Source of the DNA: GAS188 sp963713805
GTDB lineage: Bacteria > Pseudomonadota > Alphaproteobacteria > Rhizobiales > Beijerinckiaceae
DNA: 64,000 nt
Assembly: GCA_963713805.1 (NCBI GenBank)
Contig: CAVQNF010000032.1
Coordinates: 7,933 to 71,932 of the forward strand
Direction of reading: 5' to 3'
Positions 35,801 through 43,748 of this stretch are shown in pieces. The position numbers were made by a program, and so were the translations under genes. The notes beneath the pieces are model-generated. The model was not told where the DNA came from, ran no database searches, and saw nothing but the letters and a program-made list of their open reading frames with translations. Position 1 is the stretch's first letter. Each line of letters opens with the position of its first letter.

Positions 35801-36170
35801 TTTTCGCGACACAGCGGTGATAGGCGCCAATGATGTCGCGCAAATCCTCGGGGTCCATGCGGGCCGCCATTTCGGTCGAGCCGACGAGATCGCAGAACAT
35901 GACCGTGAGCTGGCGGCGCTCCGCGCCTGGCGATGTGGCCGCAGGCGCTATCGGAGTGGGCTCGACAGACGAGATGCCGGCGAGAGGGAGCGCACTCCCC
36001 ACCGCGAGACTGGACCCGGGGACAAGCGGCGTGCCGCAATCACCGCAGAACCTTTTGCGCGGCGTGCTCGCGGCTCCGCAGGCCGGACAGGCCAGGATGA
36101 GCGGTGATCCGCAATCGCTGCAGAAGCGCTTGTTGTCAGGGTTCGATGAGCGGCATCGCGGACATTCCAT
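32805..36170 (-). CDS. Double zinc ribbon / class III nucleotide cyclase / AAA ATPase / TPR protein
   Basis: A 1121-aa signalling protein. Residues 1-55: two zinc ribbons (CPRCRSSNPDNKRFCSDCG and CPACGAASTPRKRFCGDCG). About 88-265: class III cyclase (FCDLVGSTEMAARM, KYMGDGVLVYFGYP, GETPNLAARLQ), with metal-binding Asp residues and the transition-state Asn/Arg region retained. About 290-560: ATPase with Walker A LAGEPGIGKSRI and Walker B LLVFEDLHWVD. The remainder is TPR-like helical repeats. Similar multi-domain cyclases are common in rhizobia. Ligand and output unknown. Confidence 0.92.
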   Translation of the reverse strand: MECPRCRSSNPDNKRFCSDCGSPLILACPACGAASTPRKRFCGDCGTPLVPGSSLAVGSALPLAGISSVEPTPIAPAATSPGAERRQLTVMFCDLVGSTEMAARMDPEDLRDIIGAYHRCVAKTAARFRGFVAKYMGDGVLVYFGYPRAHEDDAERAVRAGLKLVAKVAELQPRPSLCLQVRVGIASGLVVVGDLIGSGSSQEQAIVGETPNLAARLQTSAKPNTVLIAESTRRLVKSLFDYHDLGAAPLKGFAEPVMAWEVIGARDFASRFEALQSGTLTPLIGREEEIQLLLRRWRQSKDGAGRIVMLAGEPGIGKSRITETLVERVASEPHVQLRYFCSPHHADSTLYPVITQLERAARFEREDSPAVKRDKLRALLAAAADTAEDAALIGELLSLPSEGASLPDATTPQKRKQMMLEALTRHVAALARREPALLVFEDLHWVDATSLEFLTLLVEHARSMRLMLIVTFRPEFAPPWVGQSHVTMLTLSRLDAEDAEVMIARVTGGRALPAEVLDQIVARTDGVPLFVEELTKAILDGGWLRLEDEKYVLTGPLPTAAIPTTLHASLVARFDRVGPVKEMAQIGAALGREFSFELMASLTGIAENDLARSLEQLVAAELVHRRGTPPHATYTFKHALVQDAAYGTLLRAKRQELHARIAEVLEAKFPETTETQPEILARHSTEAGLTRPAIDYWRRAGERAAKRSANVEAIAHLKRGLDVIEASPEKAAYAEQELGLLIALGPVLMTTRSSAAPEVSRLYSRARLLAQQIGRSADLYATVWGAWIVAFAEGNLGGAARFVDDLFAIARDEGDSGLVLQAHHAAWPTVMVAGDLLGARGHIEAGLSIYVREKHAHHAHLYGAHDAAVCGHSHQGWVLALLGHLDQAVRQMDQALALARDLRHPPSLLQALWSAAELRYIRREPEVVEELAAAVQPLALQHGSVVAVANARMLRGWALVARGVLADGIAELRKGMDLWRTTGSRYQVPYRLARAADALRASGHAEEAMSVVAEALGMIEKGGERWVEAELHRLKGELQRVSPAASTEAERCFHRALDIACKQSAKLFELRASTSLARLWRDQGRHDDARALLGPAYEWFAEGLGTPDLGAARTLIEELRA

Positions 36171-36532
36171 CTCGCGCCCCGAGCTCGCCGGAGAATTTTC
36201 GACAAAGACTATAGGCGCGGGGCGATCGGCTCACAAACGGAGCAGGTGCGACCATGACGACCGATCGCCCGAGCGGCGCTTGGAGATTGAAGGCGGGCTC
36301 GGACCTCCCGACCTGTCGATCCTGGCCCCACGGTCACGGGAAGGTCGCGGCGGTCATCTGCGTCTCGGCGGCATGCTCGAAGAAATGATGCGGTGATTTT
36401 TGTATCATTCGGTATCATTTGGCCATGCACACCCCCACTCCGCCTCATCCCCGCCTCGATTTTCTTCGAGCGAGACGCGCTGTCGGGCCGAGCGAAAAGG
36501 GGGTGTGACGCGCATCGAGAGGAGAACGCAAG
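36171..36532. other. Divergent intergenic region with a tandem decamer
   Basis: This 362-base spacer separates the cyclase gene (minus) and the selenium-binding protein gene (plus). No gene is supported. At 36401-36420 there is a head-to-tail decamer TGTATCATTC GGTATCATTT, one helical turn apart, 113 bases before the start of the plus-strand gene. It is a candidate binding site for a regulator. Confidence 0.45.
36401..36420. promoter_or_regulatory. Tandem decamer, candidate operator
   Basis: TGTATCATTC is followed immediately by GGTATCATTT. The 10-bp period places the two copies on the same face of the helix, as expected for a dimeric or repeated regulator. The neighbouring AATGATG partly mirrors the unit. 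Purely sequence-based, unproven. Confidence 0.35.
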
Positions 36533-37927
36533 ATGGCGACCTGGACCCTCGATCCCAGTTTCTATCCTTCCCCGCGCATGGCGATGAAAGCCGCACCGGA
36601 AAGCATCGCCTATGTCGCAGCCTTCGATCCGGACCGAAAGACGCCGGACGCCATTGCGGTCGTCGACGTCGATCCGCGTTCCCGCACCTATTCGCGGATA
36701 TTGGGCACCACGGCGATGCCGAATTCCGGTGACGAGCTCCATCATTTCGGCTGGAACGCCTGTTCGTCCTGCCTCTGCCCGAACGCGCCGCATGCGCATG
36801 CCGAACGTCGCTATCTCGTCGTTCCGGGGTTGAGGTCCTCGCGCATCCACATCCTCGACACCAAGCCCGATCCGAAAAATCCGAAAATCGTGAAGGTGAT
36901 CGAGCCCGAGGAGGTGGCCGAGCGAGCCGGATATTCGAGGCCGCACACGGTGCATTGCGGCCCGGAAGGGATCTACGTCGCGGCCCTCGGCAATCGCGAA
37001 GGCAAGGGGCCGGGCGGCATCTTCCTCATGGACCACGAGACATTCGACGTGCGCGGTCAATGGGAGATGGACCGCGGGCCGCAGTACCTCGCCTATGATG
37101 CGTGGTGGCACCTCGGGCATGATACGCTCGTGACGAGCGAATGGGGCACGCCCGACACCTTCGAGAACGGCCTCATTCCCGAGGTCCTCCTCGGGGCGAA
37201 ATACGGGCGCCGCTTGCATTTCTGGGATTTGCACAAGCGCAAGCACCTCCAGACCATCGATTTCGGCGACAAATACCAGCTGGTATTCGAGCTTCGTCCG
37301 GCGCACGACCCGACCAAGGCCTATGGCTTCGTCAATTGCGTCGTGAGCCTCGAGAACCTCTCCTCCTCGATCTGGACCTGGTACCGCGAAGGCGAGAAAT
37401 GGGCGGTCAAGAAAGTGATCGAGATTCCGGCCGAGCCGGCAGCTGAGGAGCAATTGCCGCCGATGCTGAAGGGGTTCAAGGCCGTGCCGCCGCTCGTCAC
37501 CGACATCGATCTGTCGATGGACGATCGTTTTCTCTATGTGGCCTGCTGGGGCACGGGAGATCTCCAGCAATACGACGTGTCCGATCCCTTCAACCCGAGG
37601 CTCACCGGCAAGGTGCGCATCGGCGGCATCGTGTCCAGGGCCACGCATCCCGGCTCCGGAAACGGCGCGCTGAGCGGCGGGCCGCAGATGGTCGAGATCA
37701 GTCGCGACGGCCGGCGCGTCTACTTCACCAATTCGCTCTACGGCGCCATCGACCCCCAATTCTATCCGGAAGGTATCGACGGCTGGATGGTGAAGCTCGA
37801 CGCGAGACCCGAGGGCGGGATCGCCTTCGATCCGAAATTCTTCGTGGAATGGCCAAAGCCCCATCGGCCGCACCAGATTCGGCTCGAGGGCGGCGATTGC
37901 TCCTCCGATTCCTATTGCTACCCTTGA
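36533..37927 (+). CDS. Selenium-binding protein 56 family (methanethiol oxidase-like)
   Basis: A 464-aa SBP56-family beta-propeller enzyme. The characteristic Cys motif is WNACSSCLCP and the metal-type His stretch is DELHHFGWN. Other family blocks are RPHTVHCGPEGIYVAALG, LVTSEWGTPDTFENG and GGPQMVEISRDGRRVYFTNSLY. Bacterial members oxidise methanethiol to formaldehyde, H2O2 and H2S. Whether this copy does so is inferred. No signal peptide is visible. A membrane protein gene follows. Confidence 0.93.
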   Translation: MATWTLDPSFYPSPRMAMKAAPESIAYVAAFDPDRKTPDAIAVVDVDPRSRTYSRILGTTAMPNSGDELHHFGWNACSSCLCPNAPHAHAERRYLVVPGLRSSRIHILDTKPDPKNPKIVKVIEPEEVAERAGYSRPHTVHCGPEGIYVAALGNREGKGPGGIFLMDHETFDVRGQWEMDRGPQYLAYDAWWHLGHDTLVTSEWGTPDTFENGLIPEVLLGAKYGRRLHFWDLHKRKHLQTIDFGDKYQLVFELRPAHDPTKAYGFVNCVVSLENLSSSIWTWYREGEKWAVKKVIEIPAEPAAEEQLPPMLKGFKAVPPLVTDIDLSMDDRFLYVACWGTGDLQQYDVSDPFNPRLTGKVRIGGIVSRATHPGSGNGALSGGPQMVEISRDGRRVYFTNSLYGAIDPQFYPEGIDGWMVKLDARPEGGIAFDPKFFVEWPKPHRPHQIRLEGGDCSSDSYCYP

Positions 37928-38027
37928 GCGACACGGGCCGGCGGTGCGCCTCTGCCCGGGCGCCCCGCCGGTCTCTTGCTGCCGGCCTGGCGCCCGATGC
38001 GTCCTAGATGGATTCACCAATTTTTAC

Positions 38028-38072
38028 GCATGATCTCATCGCAAGAATAGTTCCCATTTTTGCGGATCATGC
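38028..38072. promoter_or_regulatory. Spaced inverted repeat before the membrane protein gene
   Basis: GCATGATC (38028-38035) and GATCATGC (38065-38072) are exact inverse complements 29 bases apart, and the second contains the proposed ATG start of the next gene. It could form a translation-blocking hairpin or be chance; low confidence. Confidence 0.3.
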
Positions 38073-38704
38073 TCCAGATGACGGAGACTTTGCCGTTGCT
38101 CGCCATTGCCGGACTTGGCGCATTCCACGGTCTCAACCCGGCCATGGGGTGGTTGTTTGCCGTGGCGCTCGGACTGCATCGGCAAAACCGCGCGGTCGTG
38201 CTCGTCTCGCTGGTTCCGATCGCGATCGGTCACGCGATTTCGATCGCCCTGGTCGCGGGCCTCCTGCTCGCCACCGATTATCTCGTTCCCCATGGCCTGG
38301 TGCGCGCGGGTTCGGCCTTCTTGCTCCTTGCATGGGCTGCCTATCATTGGCGCTACGGCCACCGGCATCGGGTTCGCTTCGGCATGCGGGTCGGGCTTTG
38401 GGGGCTTGGCGTCTGGTCGTTCCTGATGGCCACCGCCCATGGGGCGGGCCTCATGCTGTGGCCCGCCCTGATGCCGCTGTGCTTTCCTTCCGACCCTGCC
38501 GCGGGAACCTTCGCCGGACCGGTCGCGGCCGCGTTCGCGGGCGTCGGCGTCCACTCGATGGCGATGATGCTCACGACCGCCGTCATTGCGGTGATCGTCC
38601 ACGATTGGCTCGGCATCGGCGTCATTCGCCACGCCTGGCTGAACCTCGATCTCGTTTGGACCTTCGCGCTCCTCGCAACCGGCGCTCTGCTGCTGATCGT
38701 CTAG
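38069..38704 (+). CDS. Integral membrane protein of unknown function
   Basis: About 211 aa with roughly six membrane helices (e.g. LLAIAGLGAFHGLNPAMGWL, AISIALVAGLLLATDYLV, SFLMATAHGAGLMLWPALMP, GVGVHSMAMMLTTAVIAVIV). Polar intramembrane residues H-G-x-N-P and H-G-A-G recur, reminiscent of NiCoT/RcnA/DUF-type metal or sulfur carriers of the 'HGxNP' kind. Downstream of the selenium-binding protein gene. Starts at ATG 38069; ATG 38078 is also possible. Confidence 0.75.
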   Translation: MLQMTETLPLLAIAGLGAFHGLNPAMGWLFAVALGLHRQNRAVVLVSLVPIAIGHAISIALVAGLLLATDYLVPHGLVRAGSAFLLLAWAAYHWRYGHRHRVRFGMRVGLWGLGVWSFLMATAHGAGLMLWPALMPLCFPSDPAAGTFAGPVAAAFAGVGVHSMAMMLTTAVIAVIVHDWLGIGVIRHAWLNLDLVWTFALLATGALLLIV

Positions 38705-38777
38705 AAGCGCCTTTGTTGTGATGACGCTGCGATGCTTGTTAGGCTCCTCGCATGATGGCGAACCGCCGCGACTTCGC

Positions 38778-40103
38778 ATGAAGGATGATCGCAAAGCGGT
38801 ACTAGTTGCCTGCTGTCTCGCGATGCTGTCGGTCGGCGTCAACAGCACGGCGATCATGGCGGCACTGCCCGCGATGTCGAGCACCCTGCATCTTGGCCAC
38901 GCCGCGATCGAATGGGTGGTCAACGCCTACCTCCTTGCCGCCGCGGTCTTCATCATTCTGGGGGGCGAGGCGGCGGACCGCTTCGGGGCGCAAGTTTCCT
39001 CGACCGCCGGAATTGCCGTGTTCGCGATCTCCTCGGTGATGATCGCCGTTGCGCCTGCCGGAGCCGTGATTGTCGGCGCGCGTGCGCTGCAAGGGCTCGG
39101 CGCGGCCTTCGCGGTTGCAGGGACGCTCGCGGCGGTTACGCAATCCGCCCCTGAATCGCGGCGCGCCGGGGCGATCGGCGCCTGGACCGGTTTCCTGATG
39201 CTCGGCTTCAGCATGGGGCCGCTGATCGGCGGCGTCGTGACCCATTACGTGGGCTGGCGTTTCAATTTCTGGCTGAATGTGCTCGCCATGGTCCCGGCGG
39301 GGCTCATGCTGTCGTTGCATCCGGGGAGCCGAGGCAACAAGACGAAGGCGATGGACTGGCTTGGGCTCATCCTCCTCGCCGTCTTCATGGTGACGCTGAT
39401 CGGGGGCCTGCATGCCCTGGCCACGGCCTCTCCCTCGCCGCGCAGCGCGATCGTTCAGCTGGCGCTCGCGGCCTTCGCCTTCGCCGCTTTGATTTGGGCG
39501 GAGACGCGTCATCAGCGCCCGCTTGTCGACTTCGCCCTGTTCTCGAACCGGAACTTTGCGCTCGCCTGCGGGCTGGTGTTCCTCCTCATGTTCGATATCA
39601 TGACCCTCCTTCTCTACTACAACCTCTTCGCCCAGGCCGGGGACGGGCTCGGCATGTCCGCGGTCGCGGCGGGGCTTTCGCTCCTCCCCCTTTCGGTGGC
39701 ACTCTTCGGCTTCGCGCGCTTGGCGCCTTGGCTCGGTAACGCGGTCGGTCTGCGCACGATGCTCAGCTGTGCGGGGCTGCTGCTCGCACTCGGTTGCGCC
39801 ATCGTGTGGGCTTGCGAGGCGCAAGCGCTCACCGCGATATCGACGCTCGGGCTTTTCGCGATGGGCGCCGGGATCGCGCTCCCCTACGCATCCGCCCCGC
39901 GCATCGGCCTCACGACCCTGCCGCAAAGCCAAGCCGGCAAGGGCTCCGGCGTCCTGAACTCATGCAGTTTTCTGGGCGGAACCGTCGGGGTCACCTGCGG
40001 GGGGATCGTGTTCGAGCATGCGGGCTTTCCGGGCGTGCTCGCGCTGTTGGGGCTCTCGGCACTCGTCGGCGCTTTGATCTCGCTACGGCTCCGGCCAATG
40101 TAG
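38778..40103 (+). CDS. MFS transporter, DHA2 (drug:H+ antiporter) family
   Basis: A 441-aa carrier with about 14 hydrophobic segments. The family pattern NSTAIMAALPAMSS in helix 1, EWVVNAYLLAAAVFIILGG and GEAADRFGAQ loop are present, as is GAIGAWTGFLMLGFSMGPLIGG (motif C). A longer open frame begins 60 bases upstream; the ATG at 38778 (MKDDRKAVLV) is preferred. Exports an unknown compound. Confidence 0.9.
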   Translation: MKDDRKAVLVACCLAMLSVGVNSTAIMAALPAMSSTLHLGHAAIEWVVNAYLLAAAVFIILGGEAADRFGAQVSSTAGIAVFAISSVMIAVAPAGAVIVGARALQGLGAAFAVAGTLAAVTQSAPESRRAGAIGAWTGFLMLGFSMGPLIGGVVTHYVGWRFNFWLNVLAMVPAGLMLSLHPGSRGNKTKAMDWLGLILLAVFMVTLIGGLHALATASPSPRSAIVQLALAAFAFAALIWAETRHQRPLVDFALFSNRNFALACGLVFLLMFDIMTLLLYYNLFAQAGDGLGMSAVAAGLSLLPLSVALFGFARLAPWLGNAVGLRTMLSCAGLLLALGCAIVWACEAQALTAISTLGLFAMGAGIALPYASAPRIGLTTLPQSQAGKGSGVLNSCSFLGGTVGVTCGGIVFEHAGFPGVLALLGLSALVGALISLRLRPM

Positions 40104-40219
40104 AATTGTGTCTTCGGCGGTCTTTCCCCGCCACACCACGAATTTCGCCATGCTCGTCGGCAATATTGGCGGGATATACGTCCGCGGCCGCCAGCTGCTC
40201 CTTGCCCGGAACGAGGCTT

Positions 40220-40426
40220 GTGAAATTCAACGACCCAAAATTTCGCATCGCCCCAGCCTGGATATGGAATCTCGGCATCGTTCTGCTCATGATCCTCATG
40301 ATCGTCATGTTCGCTCGCCAGCGTGCCGACGATTCCGGGGAACAGATCGAGCTTGTTTGCAAGGGCTTGGAACAAGGCGCGACTCAGGAGGACGTTCAAA
40401 GGTGCATCGAAAACATGAAAAAGTGA
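40220..40426 (+). CDS. Small single-pass membrane protein, unknown
   Basis: A 68-aa product from a GTG at 40220. One transmembrane helix (AWIWNLGIVLLMILMIVMFA) sits after 13 residues, followed by a charged tail ending EDVQRCIENMKK. Low similarity support, but the hydrophobic segment followed by a charged amphipathic tail is what a real small membrane protein looks like. Confidence 0.5.
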   Translation: MKFNDPKFRIAPAWIWNLGIVLLMILMIVMFARQRADDSGEQIELVCKGLEQGATQEDVQRCIENMKK

Positions 40427-40890
40427 CCGATCGCGAAGCCTATCGGCAAATTTCATGCGCGTGACCTCGCGGCATTGCCGGTAGTTCGACAACCGTTTAC
40501 CAATTCCCAGCCTCTCCCAAGCGGACAGGATGCAGCATGGAATTGACGATCCCTCTGTAATCCGAACTGTAAGATCAAGCCCTTTCTCCGAGGGCCGCGA
40601 TGTCTGGTTTTGGGATAGAAGCGGCCCCGCCAAGATCAAGGACCGAGGTCTCGCTTTGACCCGCAGCGGACATCTCGGGTCTGAGCGAGCGCCGCTCACA
40701 ACCGGATGCCCGTTGCCCTTAGGGAAACAGTGGACACTACGTGCGACACCTTTCTCTCCATCGACATAGCGGACGACGAAAGCACCGGCAGCAGTTTCAA
40801 TACGCGCGATGCGCCGCCGCGCGACCCGACGTTTTACCGGATTGACCAACAAGACGTGGTCGTCACGGCGACCCTGGTGTATCCTGCCTC
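40427..40890. other. Intergenic region without a supported gene
   Basis: A 464-base stretch. Open frames are short and without recognisable domains. It contains an imperfect inverted pair, GATGTCTGGTTTTGGGATAG (from 40599) and its counterpart GCTTTGACCCGCAGCGGACATC (40653-40674). A related GATGTCTGCTATTG is present at 41859 inside a transposase remnant, so this may be an old mobile-element scar. Confidence 0.4.
40599..40674. repeat. Imperfect inverted repeat with GATGTCTG ends
   Basis: The left end GATGTCTGGTTTTGGGATAG and the right end (inverse complement GATGTCCGCTGCGGGTCAAA) share GATGTCyG and a G-rich core. The same GATGTCTG word is found at 41859-41866 within the IS110-like remnant. The element is short and of unknown origin. 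Confidence 0.4.
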
Positions 40891-41730
40891 ATGCCAGCCT
40901 TCATCTGCACCGCCTGCGGCACACAGTATCCGCCCTCCGAGGCTCCGCCCGGTGCGTGTCTGAGCTGCACCGATGAGCGGCAGTTCGTCCCAGCCTCCGG
41001 CCAGTCCTGGACCACGCTGGAGGGGCTACGGAACGCGCACAGCAACAAGTTCCGCCGCCTCGCGACGGGGCTTACGACCATCGAGACCACCCCAGCGTTC
41101 GGCATCGGGCAGCGCGCGATCCTTGCGCGCACGCCGGCCGGCAACGTGCTGTGGGACTGCCTCGCCCTGATCGACGACGCCACAGTCGATCTGCTGAAGG
41201 GCCTGGGCGGCGTCGCGGCGATCGCGATCTCCCACCCGCACTACTACACCACGATGGTGGAGTGGAGCCGCGCGCTCGGGGCAGTGCCGATCCACCTGCA
41301 CGCGGCTGATCGTCAGTGGGTTATGCGGGCGGACCCCGCGGTGCAGTTCTGGGAGGGGGACACCAAGCCAATCGCACCGGGCCTCACGCTGGTTCGGCTG
41401 GGAGGACACTTCGACGGCGGCACCGTCCTGCACTGGGCGGACTGGAGCGAAGGTCGCGGCGTGCTGCTCTCGGGCGACATCCTCCAGGTGGTCCCGAGCG
41501 GGCATGTCAGCTTTATGTGGTCCTACCCGAACCTGATCCCGCTCTCCGCCGCCAAGGTTCAGCGCATGGCGGAGATCCTGGAGCCATTCGCATTCGACGC
41601 GGTCTACGGCGCGTTTTCGGGCCGGGGGCAGATCGACGCAAACGGCAAGCAGGTGGTCGCGGCGTCGGTCGCGCGCTACATCGCGCGGATCAGCGAGACA
41701 AAGTTGGATTCCAGCAGCACATCAGCTTAG
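40891..41730 (+). CDS. MBL-fold metallohydrolase with N-terminal zinc ribbon
   Basis: A 279-aa protein. The N-terminus ICTACGTQYPPSEAPPGACLSC is a C2-C2 zinc ribbon. The rest is a metallo-beta-lactamase fold: ISHPHYYTTMVEW (H-x-H-like), LVRLGGHFDGGTVLHW (His), LLSGDILQVV (Asp). The usual HxHxDH is reduced to HPHYYT, so metal binding may be altered. No neighbours of related function. Substrate unknown. Confidence 0.85.
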   Translation: MPAFICTACGTQYPPSEAPPGACLSCTDERQFVPASGQSWTTLEGLRNAHSNKFRRLATGLTTIETTPAFGIGQRAILARTPAGNVLWDCLALIDDATVDLLKGLGGVAAIAISHPHYYTTMVEWSRALGAVPIHLHAADRQWVMRADPAVQFWEGDTKPIAPGLTLVRLGGHFDGGTVLHWADWSEGRGVLLSGDILQVVPSGHVSFMWSYPNLIPLSAAKVQRMAEILEPFAFDAVYGAFSGRGQIDANGKQVVAASVARYIARISETKLDSSSTSA

Positions 41731-41822
41731 AGGCGGTTTCCACAAATACGACCTCAAGATTCTGCGGATTGCGCGTGCGCGTCGGCAGCGCGAGAATCCG
41801 CCATGCCTGAGGATTTTTCCGG

Positions 41823-41945
41823 TTACGGCACTTTTCGGACTTTCGCCTTAGTCCCCTGGATGTCTGCTATTGATGAGCCATCTGCTTCGACCATACAAAT
41901 CGAGGTGGTTTTAAGCGCCATATCCGGTCCGACATACGTTGCCAT
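41823..41945 (-). mobile_element. IS110-family transposase N-terminal remnant
   Basis: A 40-aa open frame on the minus strand reads MATYVGPDMALKTTSICMVE before diverging. IS110 transposases begin with a (Y/F)VGxDxxK-type motif at this position, so it looks like the truncated start of one. AGGAGA lies upstream, and a GATGTCTG word lies inside it. The rest of the element is missing. Confidence 0.6.
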
Positions 41946-42030
41946 CGCCCGTCTCCTTTTGCTCGGCCGAATCAGTCCCAGCTCAGGATAGCGAAAGGCT
42001 CTTAGTCGGATTACCCCCAGCTCGCCGACA

Positions 42031-43572
42031 TCACAGCACCACCTCGATGAGCGACGGCCCTTGCGTCGCGACCGCCTCGGCGAAGCTCGCGTTGAAAGCC
42101 TCCATCGTCTCGACGCGCCTGCCCGGCACGCCCATGCCGCGCGCCATCGCCACCCAATCGAGGTCGGGCCGGTCGAGATCGAGCATGTCGAGCGCTTTGC
42201 GGCCGACATTCTGCGCGCCCACATTGGTGAGCTCGTGGCGCAAGATCGCGTAGGTGCGGTTGGCGAAGATGAGCGTGACGACGTCGAGATTCTCGCGTGC
42301 CTGCGTCCACAGCGCCTGCAGCGTGTACATGCCGCTGCCGTCCGATTCGAGCGACACCACCTTTCGGTCCGGACAGGCGATCGCCGCGCCGACCGAAAGC
42401 GGCATGCACAGGCCGATCGAGCCGCCCATGTTCTGCAGCCAGTCGTGCGGGTGGCTCGCGCGCGTCGCCTTGGCGAAGCCGCGCCCGGTCGTGATCGATT
42501 CATCGGCGACGATGGCGTTTTCGGGGAGAAACGCGCCGATCGATTGGCCGAGCGTCTCGGGTGTGATCGCGCCGGTGGCGGGTTTCGCGGCCACATAAGG
42601 GACGCTCGGCGCCGCCTCCTTGCGCGCGCCGAGCTCGTCCGCGAGCCATTCGAGCGCCTGCGGTATGTCCTCCTCGCGCCGCGCCAGCACATGGGATTGG
42701 CAATCCTTGGGCGCGAGCAGGCTCGGCTTGTTCGGATAGGCGAAGAAGGCGACCGGCGTGCGCGCGCCGACGAGAACGAGATGCTTCACGCCTTTGAGCA
42801 TGTCGAGTGCCTGATCGACCGGATAGGGAAGGCGGCTGACGGCGACGCGCCCGGCGCCGCGCTCGGTGCGGGCCGAGGAGCCCTCGGCCAGGAGCCGCGC
42901 GCCGGTCTTCGCCGCGATCTTGCCGGCAAGCTCGAGCGCCCCTTGCCGCAGGGCACGTCCGCCGAGCAGGATGACAGTGGGCTCGCCCGAGCGCAGGACG
43001 CGAACGGCCTCGGTGATCGCCTCCTTGGAGGCCTGCTTCGGCTTCTCGACGGCGGGCAAGGGAGCGACGCCCGAGCCTTCGTTCCAGGCCGTGTCGGCCG
43101 GCAGGATCAAGGTCGCGACCTGGCCGGGGGCGGCGAGCGCCGCCGCGATCGCGGCCGCGCCGTCGGCGGCGACGGATTTCGCGTCGGGCGAGGTGCGCAC
43201 CCAGGACGAGACGGTCCTGGCCGCCCCCTCGATGTCGGAAGTGAGCGGGGCGTTGTAGCCGCGGTGGTAGACCGCATGGTCCCCGACGATGTTCACGACC
43301 GCCGACGAAGCCTTGTGCGCGTTATGCAGATTGGCCATGCCGTTCGCGAGGCCGGGCCCGAGATGCAGAAGCGTCGCCGCGGGCCTGTCCGTCATCCTGG
43401 CGTAGCCATCGGCCGCTCCCGTCACCACGCCCTCGAACAGGCCGAGGATGCAGCGCATGCCTTCGACCCGGTCGAGCGCGGTGACGAAATGCATTTCCGA
43501 GGTGCCGGGGTTGCTGAAACACACATCGACGCCGCCCGCGACCAACGTCCTGTACAAGACTTTCCGCTCCAT
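42031..43572 (-). CDS. Thiamine-pyrophosphate enzyme, acetolactate-synthase large-subunit-like
   Basis: A 513-aa three-domain TPP enzyme. The N-terminal PYR domain holds the catalytic Glu in LFEGVVTGAADGYARM. The C-terminal PP domain holds the GDG-type motif SLESDGSGMYTLQALW and the following N in FANRTYAILRHE. It lacks a fitted small subunit and the ALS-specific features are weak, so a decarboxylase or carboligase acting on a 2-oxoacid, such as a benzoylformate- or sulfopyruvate-type enzyme, is possible. Confidence 0.87.
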   Translation of the reverse strand: MERKVLYRTLVAGGVDVCFSNPGTSEMHFVTALDRVEGMRCILGLFEGVVTGAADGYARMTDRPAATLLHLGPGLANGMANLHNAHKASSAVVNIVGDHAVYHRGYNAPLTSDIEGAARTVSSWVRTSPDAKSVAADGAAAIAAALAAPGQVATLILPADTAWNEGSGVAPLPAVEKPKQASKEAITEAVRVLRSGEPTVILLGGRALRQGALELAGKIAAKTGARLLAEGSSARTERGAGRVAVSRLPYPVDQALDMLKGVKHLVLVGARTPVAFFAYPNKPSLLAPKDCQSHVLARREEDIPQALEWLADELGARKEAAPSVPYVAAKPATGAITPETLGQSIGAFLPENAIVADESITTGRGFAKATRASHPHDWLQNMGGSIGLCMPLSVGAAIACPDRKVVSLESDGSGMYTLQALWTQARENLDVVTLIFANRTYAILRHELTNVGAQNVGRKALDMLDLDRPDLDWVAMARGMGVPGRRVETMEAFNASFAEAVATQGPSLIEVVL

Positions 43573-43748
43573 TCACGACTGCACCAGCCCATCTTCGAGA
43601 TTGAAGTCCCCGCAACGGGACGAGATGACGAGCTCCGGATCGGACCCGATCAGGAGCTCTTGCGGTCCCGATCGTAGAGGAAGCCGCGCTTGTGGGCAAA
43701 GGCTCGGAAGACAGGACGTACCTTACTACGCCTGCCCATCACTTGATG

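Noticed and set aside
36209..38020. 603-aa open frame on the minus strand
   Set aside because: It runs opposite to the selenium-binding protein gene and has the Arg/His-rich composition of a high-GC shadow frame.
38028..38072. Riboswitch before the HGxNP membrane protein
   Set aside because: Only an 8-bp inverted repeat is present; no conserved RNA core was recognised.
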